Assembly (NCBI GenBank): GCA_965603725.1
Contig: CBFDEC010000014.1
Coordinates: 1 to 64,000, forward strand
From: JAGGSN01 sp965603725
GTDB taxonomy: Bacteria > Zixibacteria > MSB-5A5 > UBA10806 > 4484-95
Direction: 5' to 3'
DNA: 64,000 nt
The notes beneath the pieces are model-generated. The model was given only the letters and a program-made list of their open reading frames with translations, was not told the origin of the DNA and made no database searches. Each line of letters opens with the position of its first letter. Positions within the stretch are counted from its first letter, which is position 1. Position numbers and translations under genes: made by a program. Shown in pieces: positions 24,143-34,200 of the stretch.

Positions 24143-26422
24143 ATGATTACCAAAGAAGAAGCGTTAAGATATCATAGTCGAGGACGGAAGGGGAAAATAG
24201 AAGTAAATCCCACTAAACCATGTGTTACCCAGCTGGATTTATCTCTGGCTTATACTCCTGGAGTAGCGGAACCATGCCGCGTGATAGAAAAAGACCCGGA
24301 TGCGGCTTTTGAATATACGGCCCGAGCTAACCTGGTAGCCGTTATTACCAATGGCACGGCTGTACTGGGGCTTGGCAATATCGGCCCGCTGGCAGGCAAA
24401 CCTGTTATGGAAGGAAAAGGGGTTTTATTTAAACGATTTGCCGATATCGATGTTTTTGATATCGAGCTTGATGTTACCGATCCTGACGAGTTTATTAATA
24501 TTGTAAAAAAAATGGAACCGACTTTTGGCGGTATCAATCTGGAGGATATTAAAGCCCCGGAATGTTTTCATATTGAGCAGGCTTTAAAAGAAGCAATGGG
24601 AATTCCAGTGTTTCATGACGACCAGCATGGAACGGCGATAATTTCTGGAGCTGCGCTTCTCAATGGTTGCGAAATAACCGGTAAAGACATAAGTGATATT
24701 AAAGTCGTATTTAACGGGGCTGGCGCTGCCGGTATCGCTTGTGCCAGACATTATGTCAATCTTGGAGTTAAGCACGATAATATTATTATATGCGATTCAA
24801 AAGGAGTTGTTTACAAAGGCAGACAGAAGGGAATGAATAAATACAAAGAAGAATTTGCTTCAGATACCGATGCCCGTACGCTTAAAGATGCTTTGAAAGG
24901 GGCAGATGTGTTCTGTGGTGTATCTGTAGCGAATGTGGTTAGCCAGGATATGGTACGATCAATGGCTAAATCCCCGATAATCTTTGCCATGGCTAATCCT
25001 GATCCTGAAATTACTTATCCTGAAGCCAAAGCGGCTCGGGATGATGTAATTATGGCTACCGGTCGATCCGACTACCCCAATCAGGTGAATAATGTGCTTG
25101 GTTTTCCATTTATTTTCCGCGGCGCTCTGGATGTACGAGCGACGGCAATCAACGAAGAAATGAAAATCGCCGCCACTAAGGCTCTGGCTGATCTGGCTAA
25201 AGAGCCGGTTCCTGAATCTGTCAGCGCCGCCTATGGAGGAATCTCCCTTGATTTTGGTAAAGATTATATTATCCCCAAACCTTTCGATCATCGAGTTCTG
25301 TTATGGGAAGCAAAAGCAGTGGCTGAAGCGGCTATGAAAACTGGAGTTGCCAGACGTAAAATTGATCCGGAAAAGTATACAATAAAACTTGAATCGCTTC
25401 TTGGTCGCGCCCGGGCAGTTATGCGGACAGTTATTAATTACAGCCGCAAGCAGTCCAAGCGCGTTGTTTTCCCAGAAGGCGAAAATAAAAAAATTCTCTA
25501 TGCGGCAAGAAGTATCTATAAAGATAAGATAGGCATACCAATCCTTTTAGGAAGTATCGACCTTATTAAAGAACGCGCCCGTAATTTAGGAATTGATCTT
25601 GAGGGAATTGAACTTATCGATCCTAAACGTTCTACTGCCTCTGAAAAATATGCCGAAATACTTCACCAGTTATGCCATCGGCGGGGAATGACCAAGCTTG
25701 ATTCGCTTATTGATCCTATATACTTTGGCTTAATGATGCTTCAGCAGGGTGATGCGGATGCTTTCGTCGCCGGAGCCACCAAACATTATCCTGAAGTTTT
25801 ACGGCCTGTGCTGCAAGTTTTCCCCAAAAAAAATCCAAATGATCGTATCGCAGCGATGAGCATTGTGCTGCTTAAAGACAAAGTATTTTTCTTTGCCGAT
25901 ACAGCCGTTAATATCAATCCAACTGCCGGGCAGATTGCTGATATTGCTATTGTTTGTGCGCGCCAGGCACGATTGCTGGGTATTAAGCCGAGAGTTGCCT
26001 TGATTTCTTACAGCAACTTCGGTTCTGTTAGGGGTGAATTATCAATTAAAATGCAAAAAGCTGTTGAGCTGATTCATGAAATTAATCCGGAATTAGAAGT
26101 TGATGGTGAAATGCAAGCTGATACAGCAGTATCTCCTGACATTCTGAAAAAGACTTATCCTTTCTCTGATCTTAAGAATACTGCCAATGTGCTTATTTTC
26201 CCAGACTTGCAGTCCGGCAATATTGCCTATAAGCTGGTGCAAAGACTTGGAGGCGCTGAAATTATTGGCCCGCTTCTAATAGGGGTGGATAAACCAATCC
26301 AGCTTTTACAAGTGGGATCGTATAATGTGCGCGATATTGTTCATCTTGCTGCATTTGCTGTCATGGAATCTCAGGGAATATTTCAGAAGGAACTGTTTAA
26401 CTCTGTTAGCATTGATGATTAA
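24143..26422 (+). CDS. maeB: malic enzyme fused to phosphotransacetylase-like domain, 759 aa
   Basis: NAD(P)-dependent oxidative decarboxylation of malate to pyruvate. N-terminal malic enzyme half (to ~residue 410): LAYTPGVAEPCR, GNIGPLAGKPVMEGK, FHDDQHGTAII, the Rossmann motif VVFNGAGAAGIACA and MANPDPEI. C-terminal half (~430-759) has the phosphotransacetylase fold (VVFPEGENKKIL, GATKHYPEVLRP, VLIFPDLQSGNIAYK), which in MaeB proteins is regulatory (acetyl-CoA binding) and does not act as Pta. GGAGG precedes the ATG. It feeds pyruvate or NADPH from C4 acids and is followed by a remnant of oxaloacetate decarboxylase, another C4 to C3 enzyme. Confidence 0.94.
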   Translation: MITKEEALRYHSRGRKGKIEVNPTKPCVTQLDLSLAYTPGVAEPCRVIEKDPDAAFEYTARANLVAVITNGTAVLGLGNIGPLAGKPVMEGKGVLFKRFADIDVFDIELDVTDPDEFINIVKKMEPTFGGINLEDIKAPECFHIEQALKEAMGIPVFHDDQHGTAIISGAALLNGCEITGKDISDIKVVFNGAGAAGIACARHYVNLGVKHDNIIICDSKGVVYKGRQKGMNKYKEEFASDTDARTLKDALKGADVFCGVSVANVVSQDMVRSMAKSPIIFAMANPDPEITYPEAKAARDDVIMATGRSDYPNQVNNVLGFPFIFRGALDVRATAINEEMKIAATKALADLAKEPVPESVSAAYGGISLDFGKDYIIPKPFDHRVLLWEAKAVAEAAMKTGVARRKIDPEKYTIKLESLLGRARAVMRTVINYSRKQSKRVVFPEGENKKILYAARSIYKDKIGIPILLGSIDLIKERARNLGIDLEGIELIDPKRSTASEKYAEILHQLCHRRGMTKLDSLIDPIYFGLMMLQQGDADAFVAGATKHYPEVLRPVLQVFPKKNPNDRIAAMSIVLLKDKVFFFADTAVNINPTAGQIADIAIVCARQARLLGIKPRVALISYSNFGSVRGELSIKMQKAVELIHEINPELEVDGEMQADTAVSPDILKKTYPFSDLKNTANVLIFPDLQSGNIAYKLVQRLGGAEIIGPLLIGVDKPIQLLQVGSYNVRDIVHLAAFAVMESQGIFQKELFNSVSIDD

Positions 26423-26446
26423 TGTATCGGAGGATTTAATACTAAG

Positions 26447-26614
26447 CTAAAACTCTACCATGGGCGGCTGATTGAGGCTCGCGTTGTTCAGAAGTTTGTC
26501 TCTGATAACACCGATGGCCGGGTCAACCCACTGATGCCGGCGATGGGGCCAAACGTAGCAGGTGTAATCGGCTCTGCCGTTGCAGCCGGTGTTTTCCTAA
26601 CGCTGTTGATGTGA
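26447..26614 (+). pseudogene. remnant: C-terminus of sodium-pumping decarboxylase beta subunit (oadB-like)
   Basis: The frame between stops at 26420 and 26612 has no start codon and ends with MPAMGPNVAGVIGSAVAAGV plus FLTLLM. HAMGPNVAGVIG-A-AAG-L is the signature C-terminal helix of the beta subunit of oxaloacetate/glutaconyl/methylmalonyl-CoA decarboxylase sodium pumps, preceded here by the charged ARVVQKF segment. Only ~56 codons of ~400 are left. It lies 25 nt after maeB. Loss of the body of the gene, with the tail kept in frame, parallels the decay in the dsr locus. Confidence 0.75.
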
Positions 26615-26648
26615 GATGGCAAAAAAGCAGGCCAAAACCTTCACTTCT

Positions 26649-26817
26649 CGTTCCCAAACTCTGTTTGGGAACGTACTGATTCTTAAAACTCCGTTTTAAT
26701 TGAAAAAGGAATAGACAATATGCACGATCTTTATGGAATAACACGGAAAGATTGGATACATTTTTACTCGAAACGGAGTTTCGATTTTCATTGTGTTACC
26801 AAACAGAGTTTGGTAAC
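26649..26817. repeat. four family B hairpins (CTCYG centre)
   Basis: 26649-26673 (arms CGTTCCCAAAC / GTTTGGGAACG), 26683-26699 (TTAAAACTCCGTTTTAA), 26769-26783 (CGAAACGGAGTTTCG) and 26795-26817 (arms GTTACCAAAC / GTTTGGTAAC). All have the centre ACTCYGT or its complement while the arms vary, as if loop and inner stem are conserved and outer stems co-vary. Fills most of the gap between the oadB remnant and tRNA-Leu. Confidence 0.75.
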
Positions 26818-26853
26818 AAGAAAACAATGGATTACGAGGATTTAGAACCTATT

Positions 26854-26936
26854 GCCGGAGGGGGGATTCGAACCCCCACGCCCGTGAGGACACTGCGCCC
26901 TGAACACAGCGTGTCTGCCAGTTTCACCACTCCGGC
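26854..26936 (-). tRNA. tRNA-Leu (anticodon CAG)
   Basis: Minus-strand cloverleaf: acceptor GCCGGAG/CTCCGGC, D-arm GTGAAACTGGCAGAC, anticodon stem CTGTG/CGCAG with loop TTCAGGG (CAG), long variable arm (class II) and T-arm GGGGGTTCGAATCCCCC. CCA is not encoded. Decodes CUG. Confidence 0.95.
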
Positions 26937-27086
26937 ATTTACAGACAGCGGATATTATAGTAATTCGATTCAGCACAGGCAAGATTTATTTTTTCACCTT
27001 GAATGTTAAAGATTTTAATTGAATGAATATCTTAATTGCTAAATAATTCCTTGAAACATCCTGTAAACCATCCTATATTCGCCCCC

Positions 27087-27551
27087 GTGACTGATGATGA
27101 AAAAATTAAAACTGTGGCTACAAACCGTAAGGCCCTGCATGATTACGAAATCGTGGAAAAATACGAGGCCGGAATCGAGCTTATCGGCGGTGAAGTCAAA
27201 TCAGTAAGAGCGGCAAAAATATCATTCAAGGATGCCTTTGCCATCCTGAAAAGAGGCGAAGTAATATTGTTAAACCTTCATATCGCCCCTTACGATAAAG
27301 CCTCTCATTTCAGCCATGAGCCGGAACGCCCGCGGCGGCTTTTACTTCATAAAAAAGAAATCAGGAAAATTAAAGCAAAAATCGAGGAACAGGGGTTCAC
27401 ACTGGTGCCGTTGAAAGTCTATTTCCGCGGTCGGTATGTTAAAATTGAACTGGCAGTAGCCCGGGGTAGACGTAAATATGATAAACGTCAAGTAATCGCC
27501 AAACGTGAAGCTGATAGAGAGATGAGGAGAATTACCAAGCATAAGAGATGA
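27087..27551 (+). CDS. smpB: SsrA-binding protein, 154 aa
   Basis: SmpB binds tmRNA and brings it to stalled ribosomes for trans-translation. Family motifs: ATNRKALHDYEI, YEAGIELIGGEVKS, LNLHIAPY, PRRLLLHKKEI, VPLKVYFRGRYVKIELAVARGR and the basic RRITKHKR tail. I start it at GTG 27087 because this gives the usual N-terminus and length; the frame is open to TTG 27036, and neither has a clear ribosome binding site. First gene of an operon with amidase, murI and rdgB; the next start overlaps its stop (ATGA). No tmRNA gene was recognised in the window. Confidence 0.92.
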   Translation: MTDDEKIKTVATNRKALHDYEIVEKYEAGIELIGGEVKSVRAAKISFKDAFAILKRGEVILLNLHIAPYDKASHFSHEPERPRRLLLHKKEIRKIKAKIEEQGFTLVPLKVYFRGRYVKIELAVARGRRKYDKRQVIAKREADREMRRITKHKR

Positions 27552-29053
27552 ACACTGATTTGTTACTATCGTATAAGACACTAATGCGAAAACTGATTGT
27601 CGTTTCACTTTTTCTGCTTGTTTATGTTCAAGCGCAGGCTGAAATCAAAGCTGTCTGGACCGATAAAGGGAAAAAAGTAAGCATTGCTTCGATAGATCAG
27701 GATGGCATTGAGTATATCTCTTTAACCGAGCTGTCATATTTTTTGGAATGCGACCATTTCGCCGATCTCAGAAAAGGTTCAGGAACGCTTATATTAAAAA
27801 ACGGCGGCTTAGACTACACTCTTTTTTCACCCTATGTCACGGTGGGCGACAAAAGCTACAACATCTTTTATAACATAATCCTTTATAATGGTGAATTTCA
27901 TGCGCCGGTGGAGCATATTATCCCGGTCATCGACAAGCTGATACCGGATGATCTGCTTTATTTAACAAAAGAAAAATCGATTGGACTATTCCCGGCTTTG
28001 TACAATGTTGTTGACCTTATTGCCCAGCAAAAAATGAACGGTCTGCTGATCGAGGCGCTGGTCTCCGAAAGACTGCAATATGATCTTGTGAAGACAAATG
28101 ACAACTGGCTGATACTGACCATGTACCAGGGTAAGATCGACACTTCTTTATTTAACGGTAAAAGACCGGATATAGCTATATATGATACTAGGGCGTACCA
28201 GTTCGATAATTCCGCTCAATTATCAATTCGTCTAAGACCCAGGGATTTTACATTTGTCAGCAAGCTCAAGGAGAATCCGCTTCGAATTCAGATAATGGTT
28301 AAGGGTGAGGGGTTTGCGGATACAGTGCTTTCTTATATGCCGGGAGCCGATGATATGAGGAATAACCTTATTGACGTTATAGTCGTCGACCCCGGGCATG
28401 GCGGCGAGGACGATGGAGCAATAGGGCCATCCGGAGTTAAGGAAAAAGATATTAATTTGGAAATCAGCAAGAAACTGAAAAGCATGCTGGAGGATAAAGG
28501 CTTCCAGGTAATCCTAACCCGTGACGTTGACAGGTTTGTGACTCTTAGCGACAGGACCAAAATAGCCAATGAAGCCGGCGCAGATATTTTTATAAGTATT
28601 CACGCTAATTCCTCGAAAAATATAAATGCCCGCGGTTTTATTTCGTTCTTTTTATCTGACGCTAAAACCGATCAGGCAAGAGCGACTGCCGCTCTGGAAA
28701 ATGCCTCGATAAGATTCGAATCATCCGAAAGCCAGAAAGATTATGTCTCGGACCTTGATTTTATCCTTCTGGATATGGTTCAGAGCGAGTTTTTAAAAGA
28801 ATCGGCTGATCTGGCGGGCACGATTGAGCAGAATATTCAAAAATATACTAAAATCAGCAGCCGGGGAGTTGACCAGGCAGGCTTCTTTGTTCTGAATAAG
28901 GCGTATATGCCCTCGGTGCTTATTGAATCTGCCTTTATATCGAATAAAAAAGATGAAAAGCTCTTGAAAAGCGAAAATACATATAACGATATTGCTCGGG
29001 CGATTGCCGAGTCGGTGTATCAATTTAAGCAGAAGTATGAAGCTTTAAAATGA
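27548..29053 (+). CDS. N-acetylmuramoyl-L-alanine amidase, 501 aa
   Basis: Zinc amidase that cleaves peptidoglycan side chains in the periplasm, e.g. in daughter-cell separation. The C-terminal Amidase_3 domain (~275-500) has VDPGHGGEDDG (zinc His), the Glu in GVKEKDINL, ISIHANSS (zinc His) and the catalytic Glu in LIESAFIS. The N-terminal half has a signal peptide (MRKLIVVSLFLLVYVQAQA) and beta domains like the copper-amine-oxidase-N and AMIN modules used for wall targeting. The first ATG overlaps smpB stop (ATGA), consistent with coupling; an internal ATG at 27584 would give a cleaner signal peptide. Confidence 0.9.
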   Translation: MNTDLLLSYKTLMRKLIVVSLFLLVYVQAQAEIKAVWTDKGKKVSIASIDQDGIEYISLTELSYFLECDHFADLRKGSGTLILKNGGLDYTLFSPYVTVGDKSYNIFYNIILYNGEFHAPVEHIIPVIDKLIPDDLLYLTKEKSIGLFPALYNVVDLIAQQKMNGLLIEALVSERLQYDLVKTNDNWLILTMYQGKIDTSLFNGKRPDIAIYDTRAYQFDNSAQLSIRLRPRDFTFVSKLKENPLRIQIMVKGEGFADTVLSYMPGADDMRNNLIDVIVVDPGHGGEDDGAIGPSGVKEKDINLEISKKLKSMLEDKGFQVILTRDVDRFVTLSDRTKIANEAGADIFISIHANSSKNINARGFISFFLSDAKTDQARATAALENASIRFESSESQKDYVSDLDFILLDMVQSEFLKESADLAGTIEQNIQKYTKISSRGVDQAGFFVLNKAYMPSVLIESAFISNKKDEKLLKSENTYNDIARAIAESVYQFKQKYEALK

Positions 29054-29877
29054 ACAGGTCGCGGCAAACAGATTTTAATAGACCTGTCGGCGTTTTCGAT
29101 TCAGGGGTCGGAGGTTTAACTGTTGTCAGGCAGATCTTTCGAAAACTGCCCAAAGAGCAGGTGATTTATTTTGGTGATACCGGCCGTTTCCCGTATGGTA
29201 TCAGGTCGGCTGAGGTAATCAAACGTTTTTCCCGTCAGAATGTTAATTTCCTGCTGGAGCAAAAAGTAAAAATGATTGTAGTTGCCTGCAACACCGCTTC
29301 GGCTCAGGCGCTTGATTATATTAAAAAGATATTTAATATCCCGATGGTTGGAGTGATCGAGCCGGGAGCTAAGGCGGCGGCCAGCTATACCCGAAACGGC
29401 CATATCGGGATAATTGGCACAGAAGGAACAATCGAGTCATCATCATATACCAAAGCCTTGCTAAAAATCAATCCCCGGCTAAAGGTGTTTGGCCTGGCCT
29501 GCCCGTTATTCGTTGCCCTGGCGGAGAACGGTTATATAAATAAAGAAGCCGCTTACCTGATCGCCGAGGATTATCTCAGGTTCATGAAACAGAAAAAGGT
29601 TGATACGCTTGTTCTGGGGTGCACGCATTATCCTCCATTAAAGAATGTTATAAGAAAAGTTATGCGCAAACATGTGCGCCTGGTTGATTCGGCGGAGGAG
29701 ACTGCCCGGTCAGTTAAGGAATTACTTGCCGATTTGCAATTAAACAGCAGAGCTAAGAAAGTAAAAGCTCATAGATTTTTTGTTTCCGATACTCCGGATA
29801 AGTTGAAACGCATGTCCAGGCACTTTGTTGGTCGGCAGATTAAACGGGTTGTCAGAGTCGATATCAATTCATATTGA
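29050..29877 (+). CDS. murI: glutamate racemase, 275 aa
   Basis: Makes D-glutamate for peptidoglycan. N-terminal VGVFDSGVGGLTV with catalytic-site Asp-Ser, catalytic Cys in VVACNTASAQAL near residue 77 and the second catalytic Cys-His in LGCTHYPPL near 188; GDTGRFPYG also seen. Start overlaps the amidase stop by 4 nt (ATGA), so translational coupling is likely. Both peptidoglycan genes being together supports the assignment. Confidence 0.94.
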   Translation: MNRSRQTDFNRPVGVFDSGVGGLTVVRQIFRKLPKEQVIYFGDTGRFPYGIRSAEVIKRFSRQNVNFLLEQKVKMIVVACNTASAQALDYIKKIFNIPMVGVIEPGAKAAASYTRNGHIGIIGTEGTIESSSYTKALLKINPRLKVFGLACPLFVALAENGYINKEAAYLIAEDYLRFMKQKKVDTLVLGCTHYPPLKNVIRKVMRKHVRLVDSAEETARSVKELLADLQLNSRAKKVKAHRFFVSDTPDKLKRMSRHFVGRQIKRVVRVDINSY

Positions 29878-29894
29878 CCGCAAATCATTTTGTC

Positions 29895-30503
29895 ATGCCC
29901 AAAACAAAACTGATAATCGCAACCAACAACCGCGATAAACTTGATGAGATAAAGCATATTCTCGATGACACAGATATCGAAATCCTTTCAGCGGCTGATT
30001 TTAAGAATTTCCCTGATGTCGAAGAAGGCGGGAAGACGCTCAGGGATAACGCTCTTTTGAAAGCCAGGGCCGTCTGGAACAAATATCATCTGCCGTGTAT
30101 CGCTGATGACACCGGTTTGGAGGTCGATTGCCTTAATGGCGAACCCGGTGTTTATTCCTCTCGTTATGCCGGAGAAAGCGCCTCCTATGATGACAATTGT
30201 AATAAGTTGATACAAGAGGTAAGAAAAAGTCCGGGTAAAGACAGGTCGGCTCGTTTCCGAACGGTAATGGCTTTTATTGACAGCCAGGGAACCGCTCATA
30301 TCGCCGATGGCACAATCGAGGGGCAGATTATTGATGCCAAGCGGGGACGCAACGGCTTTGGCTACGACCCGGTATTATTTGTGCCATCACTGGGAAAGAC
30401 GCTGGCGGAGCTGACTGCTTCCGAGAAAAACAAAATCAGCCACCGTCACAATGCATTGATGAATATCCTGCCAATCATTAAAGAGAAGCTGGTCGAACAA
30501 TAA
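29895..30503 (+). CDS. rdgB: RdgB/HAM1 non-canonical purine NTP pyrophosphatase, 202 aa
   Basis: Hydrolyses dITP, dXTP and ITP to monophosphates to keep them out of DNA and RNA. Motifs: LIIATNNRDKLDEIKHIL at the N-terminus, ADDTGLEVDCLNGEPGVYSSRYAG, GFGYDPVLFVP and SHRHNAL near the end. Start at ATG 29895 (MPKTKLII) fits the family; TTG 29874, overlapping the murI stop, is possible by coupling. Last gene of the smpB operon. Confidence 0.93.
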   Translation: MPKTKLIIATNNRDKLDEIKHILDDTDIEILSAADFKNFPDVEEGGKTLRDNALLKARAVWNKYHLPCIADDTGLEVDCLNGEPGVYSSRYAGESASYDDNCNKLIQEVRKSPGKDRSARFRTVMAFIDSQGTAHIADGTIEGQIIDAKRGRNGFGYDPVLFVPSLGKTLAELTASEKNKISHRHNALMNILPIIKEKLVEQ

Positions 30504-30767
30504 GTAAGTATTATTGTATAGCAGGCAGATATTTTCAGAGATGCCGCTGCAATAATTATGCATATTGTCAATAAAATGTTTGAAATAATTGCTGTATTGT
30601 TATATCTTATTAATGAGAGATATTCTCGCAATCTATCGGTTGGATATTTTGATGAGGCTTTTAAGCGAAAACATTAATCATAGCAGCGGTTTAGCCGAGG
30701 ACTTTGAATGCATTCTGCTGGAGTTATATTGTAGATTATAATAGCAGATTAAGGAAGGAAATGAACC

Positions 30768-30854
30768 ATGGCTAAAGCAAAGGACAGACGCAAAAGTCCA
30801 AAAAAACCGAAGAAGAAACCGAAGAAAAAAGCAAAGGACTTAAAGAAACAATAA
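30768..30854 (+). CDS. 28-aa lysine-rich basic peptide
   Basis: The ATG has a strong AAGGAAGG site. Nearly half the residues are Lys, with repeats of KKPKKKPKKK and no hydrophobic residues to speak of, like the C-terminal tails of histone H1-like or nucleoid proteins. Such a peptide would bind nucleic acids or acidic surfaces. Too short to assign a family; supported by ribosome binding site and composition only. It sits in a 780-bp gap between rdgB and the C25 peptidase gene. Confidence 0.5.
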   Translation: MAKAKDRRKSPKKPKKKPKKKAKDLKKQ

Positions 30855-31282
30855 TATTATCAGTTTAGTCAAAATATCCGGCGTTAAACCCTAAAAATAC
30901 GATTATCTAAATGACCTGAAGTTAACCCGGTGATCTAAACAATTAGATTATATAATCTTGCTATTTGTTTTTCGCATATCTGTTCTAAGCTTCAAGATAA
31001 ATTGCCAAATATGATCAAGTTTATCATAGAGCTTTACGGTTTCACATAGCCATTAAAGACATCAGGTTATAATATTTATCCCAGATCTTGCAGTTGAACA
31101 ATCAAATATAATAAGTAACTTATTGCAACTCTGCGTGTAGATAAAATGGAAGGACCGGATGATTAATAAATCATGTTGCATATTTTTCGGAAATTAGTAT
31201 ATTAAAAGTAACATATGAATCAATTGGATTGTTTGTTAATGAATATTTTAATCGATATTTTAAATCAGGGAGGATAACACTG
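30855..31282. other. 428-bp region before the C25 peptidase gene
   Basis: AT-rich, no gene. Holds the likely promoter of the C25 gene (31176-31203) and a ~80-nt leader. Confidence 0.5.
31176..31203 (+). promoter_or_regulatory. sigma-70-type promoter of the C25 peptidase gene
   Basis: TTGCAT (31176-31181), 16-nt spacer, TATATT (31198-31203). Confidence 0.45.
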
Positions 31283-34200
31283 ATGAAATATCTCAGCATA
31301 GTTGCAGTTTTCCTGCTTTTTATGGGTTTTAATTCCATGGTCACAGGTCAGGTAATCGCTTTTGATGATGCCTGGGGTGATGAAGGGTTTAACCTGGTTA
31401 GTCAGGATGTTTCCGGTGTGGAAATAGTGTATTCGATTCGTAATATGGCTCTCAACGATATTACCATTGAGGGTGAGAATATGAAAAATATACATATTTC
31501 AGGAATTTTTCTGCCCAATGACGCCGGCGCTCCAAACCTTCCCGGCAGCGGCCGCTATATAGCCATTCCTGAGGGGGGCCTCGCAAGTGTTCAGGTTTTA
31601 TCATCAGAAACTGAAGTGTTTCAAGATATTGACATTGCCCCCGCGCCCCCGCTGCCTCTTGAAACTGATGATTCGCCTCTCGTTTATGAGAAAAATCCCG
31701 AGATATATTCACGCAATGCATATTATCCCGAAAGCCCGGTTATTTTATCTGAATTGTCCGAAATGCGCGGAGTGGATTATGTGATTTTAGGGATAACGCC
31801 TTTTCAGTATAACCCGGCAGCTCGTGAGCTTGTGGTTTATAAAAACATAAGAGTTCGAGTTAATTTCGAGGGCGGTAATGGCCATTTCGGTGAAGATCGC
31901 TTGCGCAGCCATTACTGGGAACCTGTGCTTCAAAGCAATCTTTATAACTATGCCTCGCTGCCCGATGTTGATAATAACCTTCCATACATGCAAAATGATC
32001 GCGATGAAGGTTTTGAATATTTAATTATCATTCCTGATGATTTGATTTTCACAGCCTGGGCTGATACTATCAGAAACTGGCGGACATTACAGGGTATCAT
32101 GACCGGAGTAGTCACGCTTACAGAAATCGGCGGAAACACCGCTGCCCATATTGAGAATTATGTAAATAATGCCTATTATAATTGGGATATTCCACCGGTA
32201 GCGGTAATGTTGTTGTCGGATTATCCAAGCTCCGGGCGCACTTATGGAATTACCTCACCTCTATGGAACGGCTATTGTGTTTCTGATAATATCTATGCAG
32301 ATGTTAACAACGACAACCTTCCAGACATGGCATTTGCCAGAATTACAGCTCAGGATGAGAGCGACCTCTCCAGAATGGTTGGCAAGTTCCTTGATTACGA
32401 ACGTAACCCGCCAACCGATCCCGGAGTTTATGATTATCCTATTGTTGCCGGCGGCTGGCAGTTGGAGAGATGGTTTATTCTATGCACTGAAATATGCTGG
32501 GGTTATTTGCATAACATACATGGCAAGGTCCCGGTCCGTGAATATGCTATTTATGAAATCCCTTATCCCGGCAACCAGTGGTCATCCAATCCAAACACGT
32601 ACATGCTGATAAATTATTTCGGTCCAAATGGGCTGGGGTATATTCCGCTGACTCCCTCATATCTGAACGATTGGGGAGGTAATGCATTCAGAGTAAATAA
32701 TGACATCAACAACGGCGCTTTTATGCTTCTTCACCGCGACCACGGTAATGAGTACGGCTGGGGAGAGCCCGATTATGACATCGGCGACCTATCCGGACTG
32801 AATAATGATACGTATCCTTTTGTGTTTTCCGTTAACTGCTTAACCGGCAAGTATAATTATTCCAGTGAAACATTCGTCGAGGCTTTTCACCGGATGGAAC
32901 ATGGCGCCCTTGGACTCATCGGGGCGTCAGAAATATCGTATTCGTTTGTAAACGATACCTATATATTCGGTCTGTTTGATTATCTCTGGCCTGATTTCGA
33001 TCCCGGTTATGGAGAAGACGGTTCAGCGACATTAAATCCCTGTTTTGCCAATGCCTCGGGGAAATATTATCTGCAGGTTTCAAACTGGCCCCATAATGCA
33101 TCCGATAAAACGGTGACTTATCATCTGTTCCATCATCATGGAGACGCCTTTATAACCATGTATTCGGAAGTTCCCCAAGACCTGGATATTTTGCATGCTC
33201 CTGTGTTATTTGCAGAATTTACCGAATTTACGGTGAATGCCGATCCTGGAGCATTAATTGCGCTTACAGTCGATGGTGAAATTATTGGAGTCGCCGAGGG
33301 CACTGGAAATCCGGTGGCTATACCGATTGAACCGCAGATGCCAAACAATACCATGCTGATAACGGTTACCAAACCAAACTATTATCGATACAGCGTGGAG
33401 GTGGATATAATTCCGCCGGAAGGTTATGGAATTGTCGAGGGGTATGTGACCGATCTGGTAACAGATGAAGGACTGCAGGGGATAGTCACAGTTACAAACA
33501 GGGACCCGCAGATCATTGCACCCTGCAATGAGGATGGTTATTTCCACGTATATGTTCCTGCGGATACTCTCTGGGATTTCCGTGCCGAATATACATCCGA
33601 CTATTTGCCGTCGTTTGCTGCTTTGTCAGTTTCCGAAGATGATACTGTTGCACAGGATTTCCCACTGGAGCCCAAGGTTGAAGTAGTTCTGCGGGCATCT
33701 TTCGGTAATCCCGAAGATATTGCTTATCGCACTTTTTATTTTAAGGGCAGTTGGAATGATGATGGCTTTTATGACACAACCTGGACAGAGACGTTCATAC
33801 CGATGAGCGATGACGGTGTAACTCCCGATGAAACTGCCGGCGATGGCATATTTACCGGTTCTGTTAAACTGGCAACCGACCTGGCTAATACCTACCAATG
33901 GGCGATATATTCCGAGGATTATACCGTTGAAGCGCTGCTCCAGTTAGCAGGCGGTTTTGATATACTAGATCCGGCTGAACCACCCGAAGTACCTGTATTT
34001 GAGGTGAATCCATCCGGTTCTGAAAACAACTGGACTTTGACAGTTGAAGGCGATAACGAGCTGTTAATAGAGCTTCAGCCAGGATACGAAAATGATGAAT
34101 TCAGATGGTCGGGCGAGGCTTTATTGAATGCCGGCACTACTTATCATTTCAGGATATACCCGATGCATTTTGATTCGGCTTCCTATGGTCAAGGCGGGGT

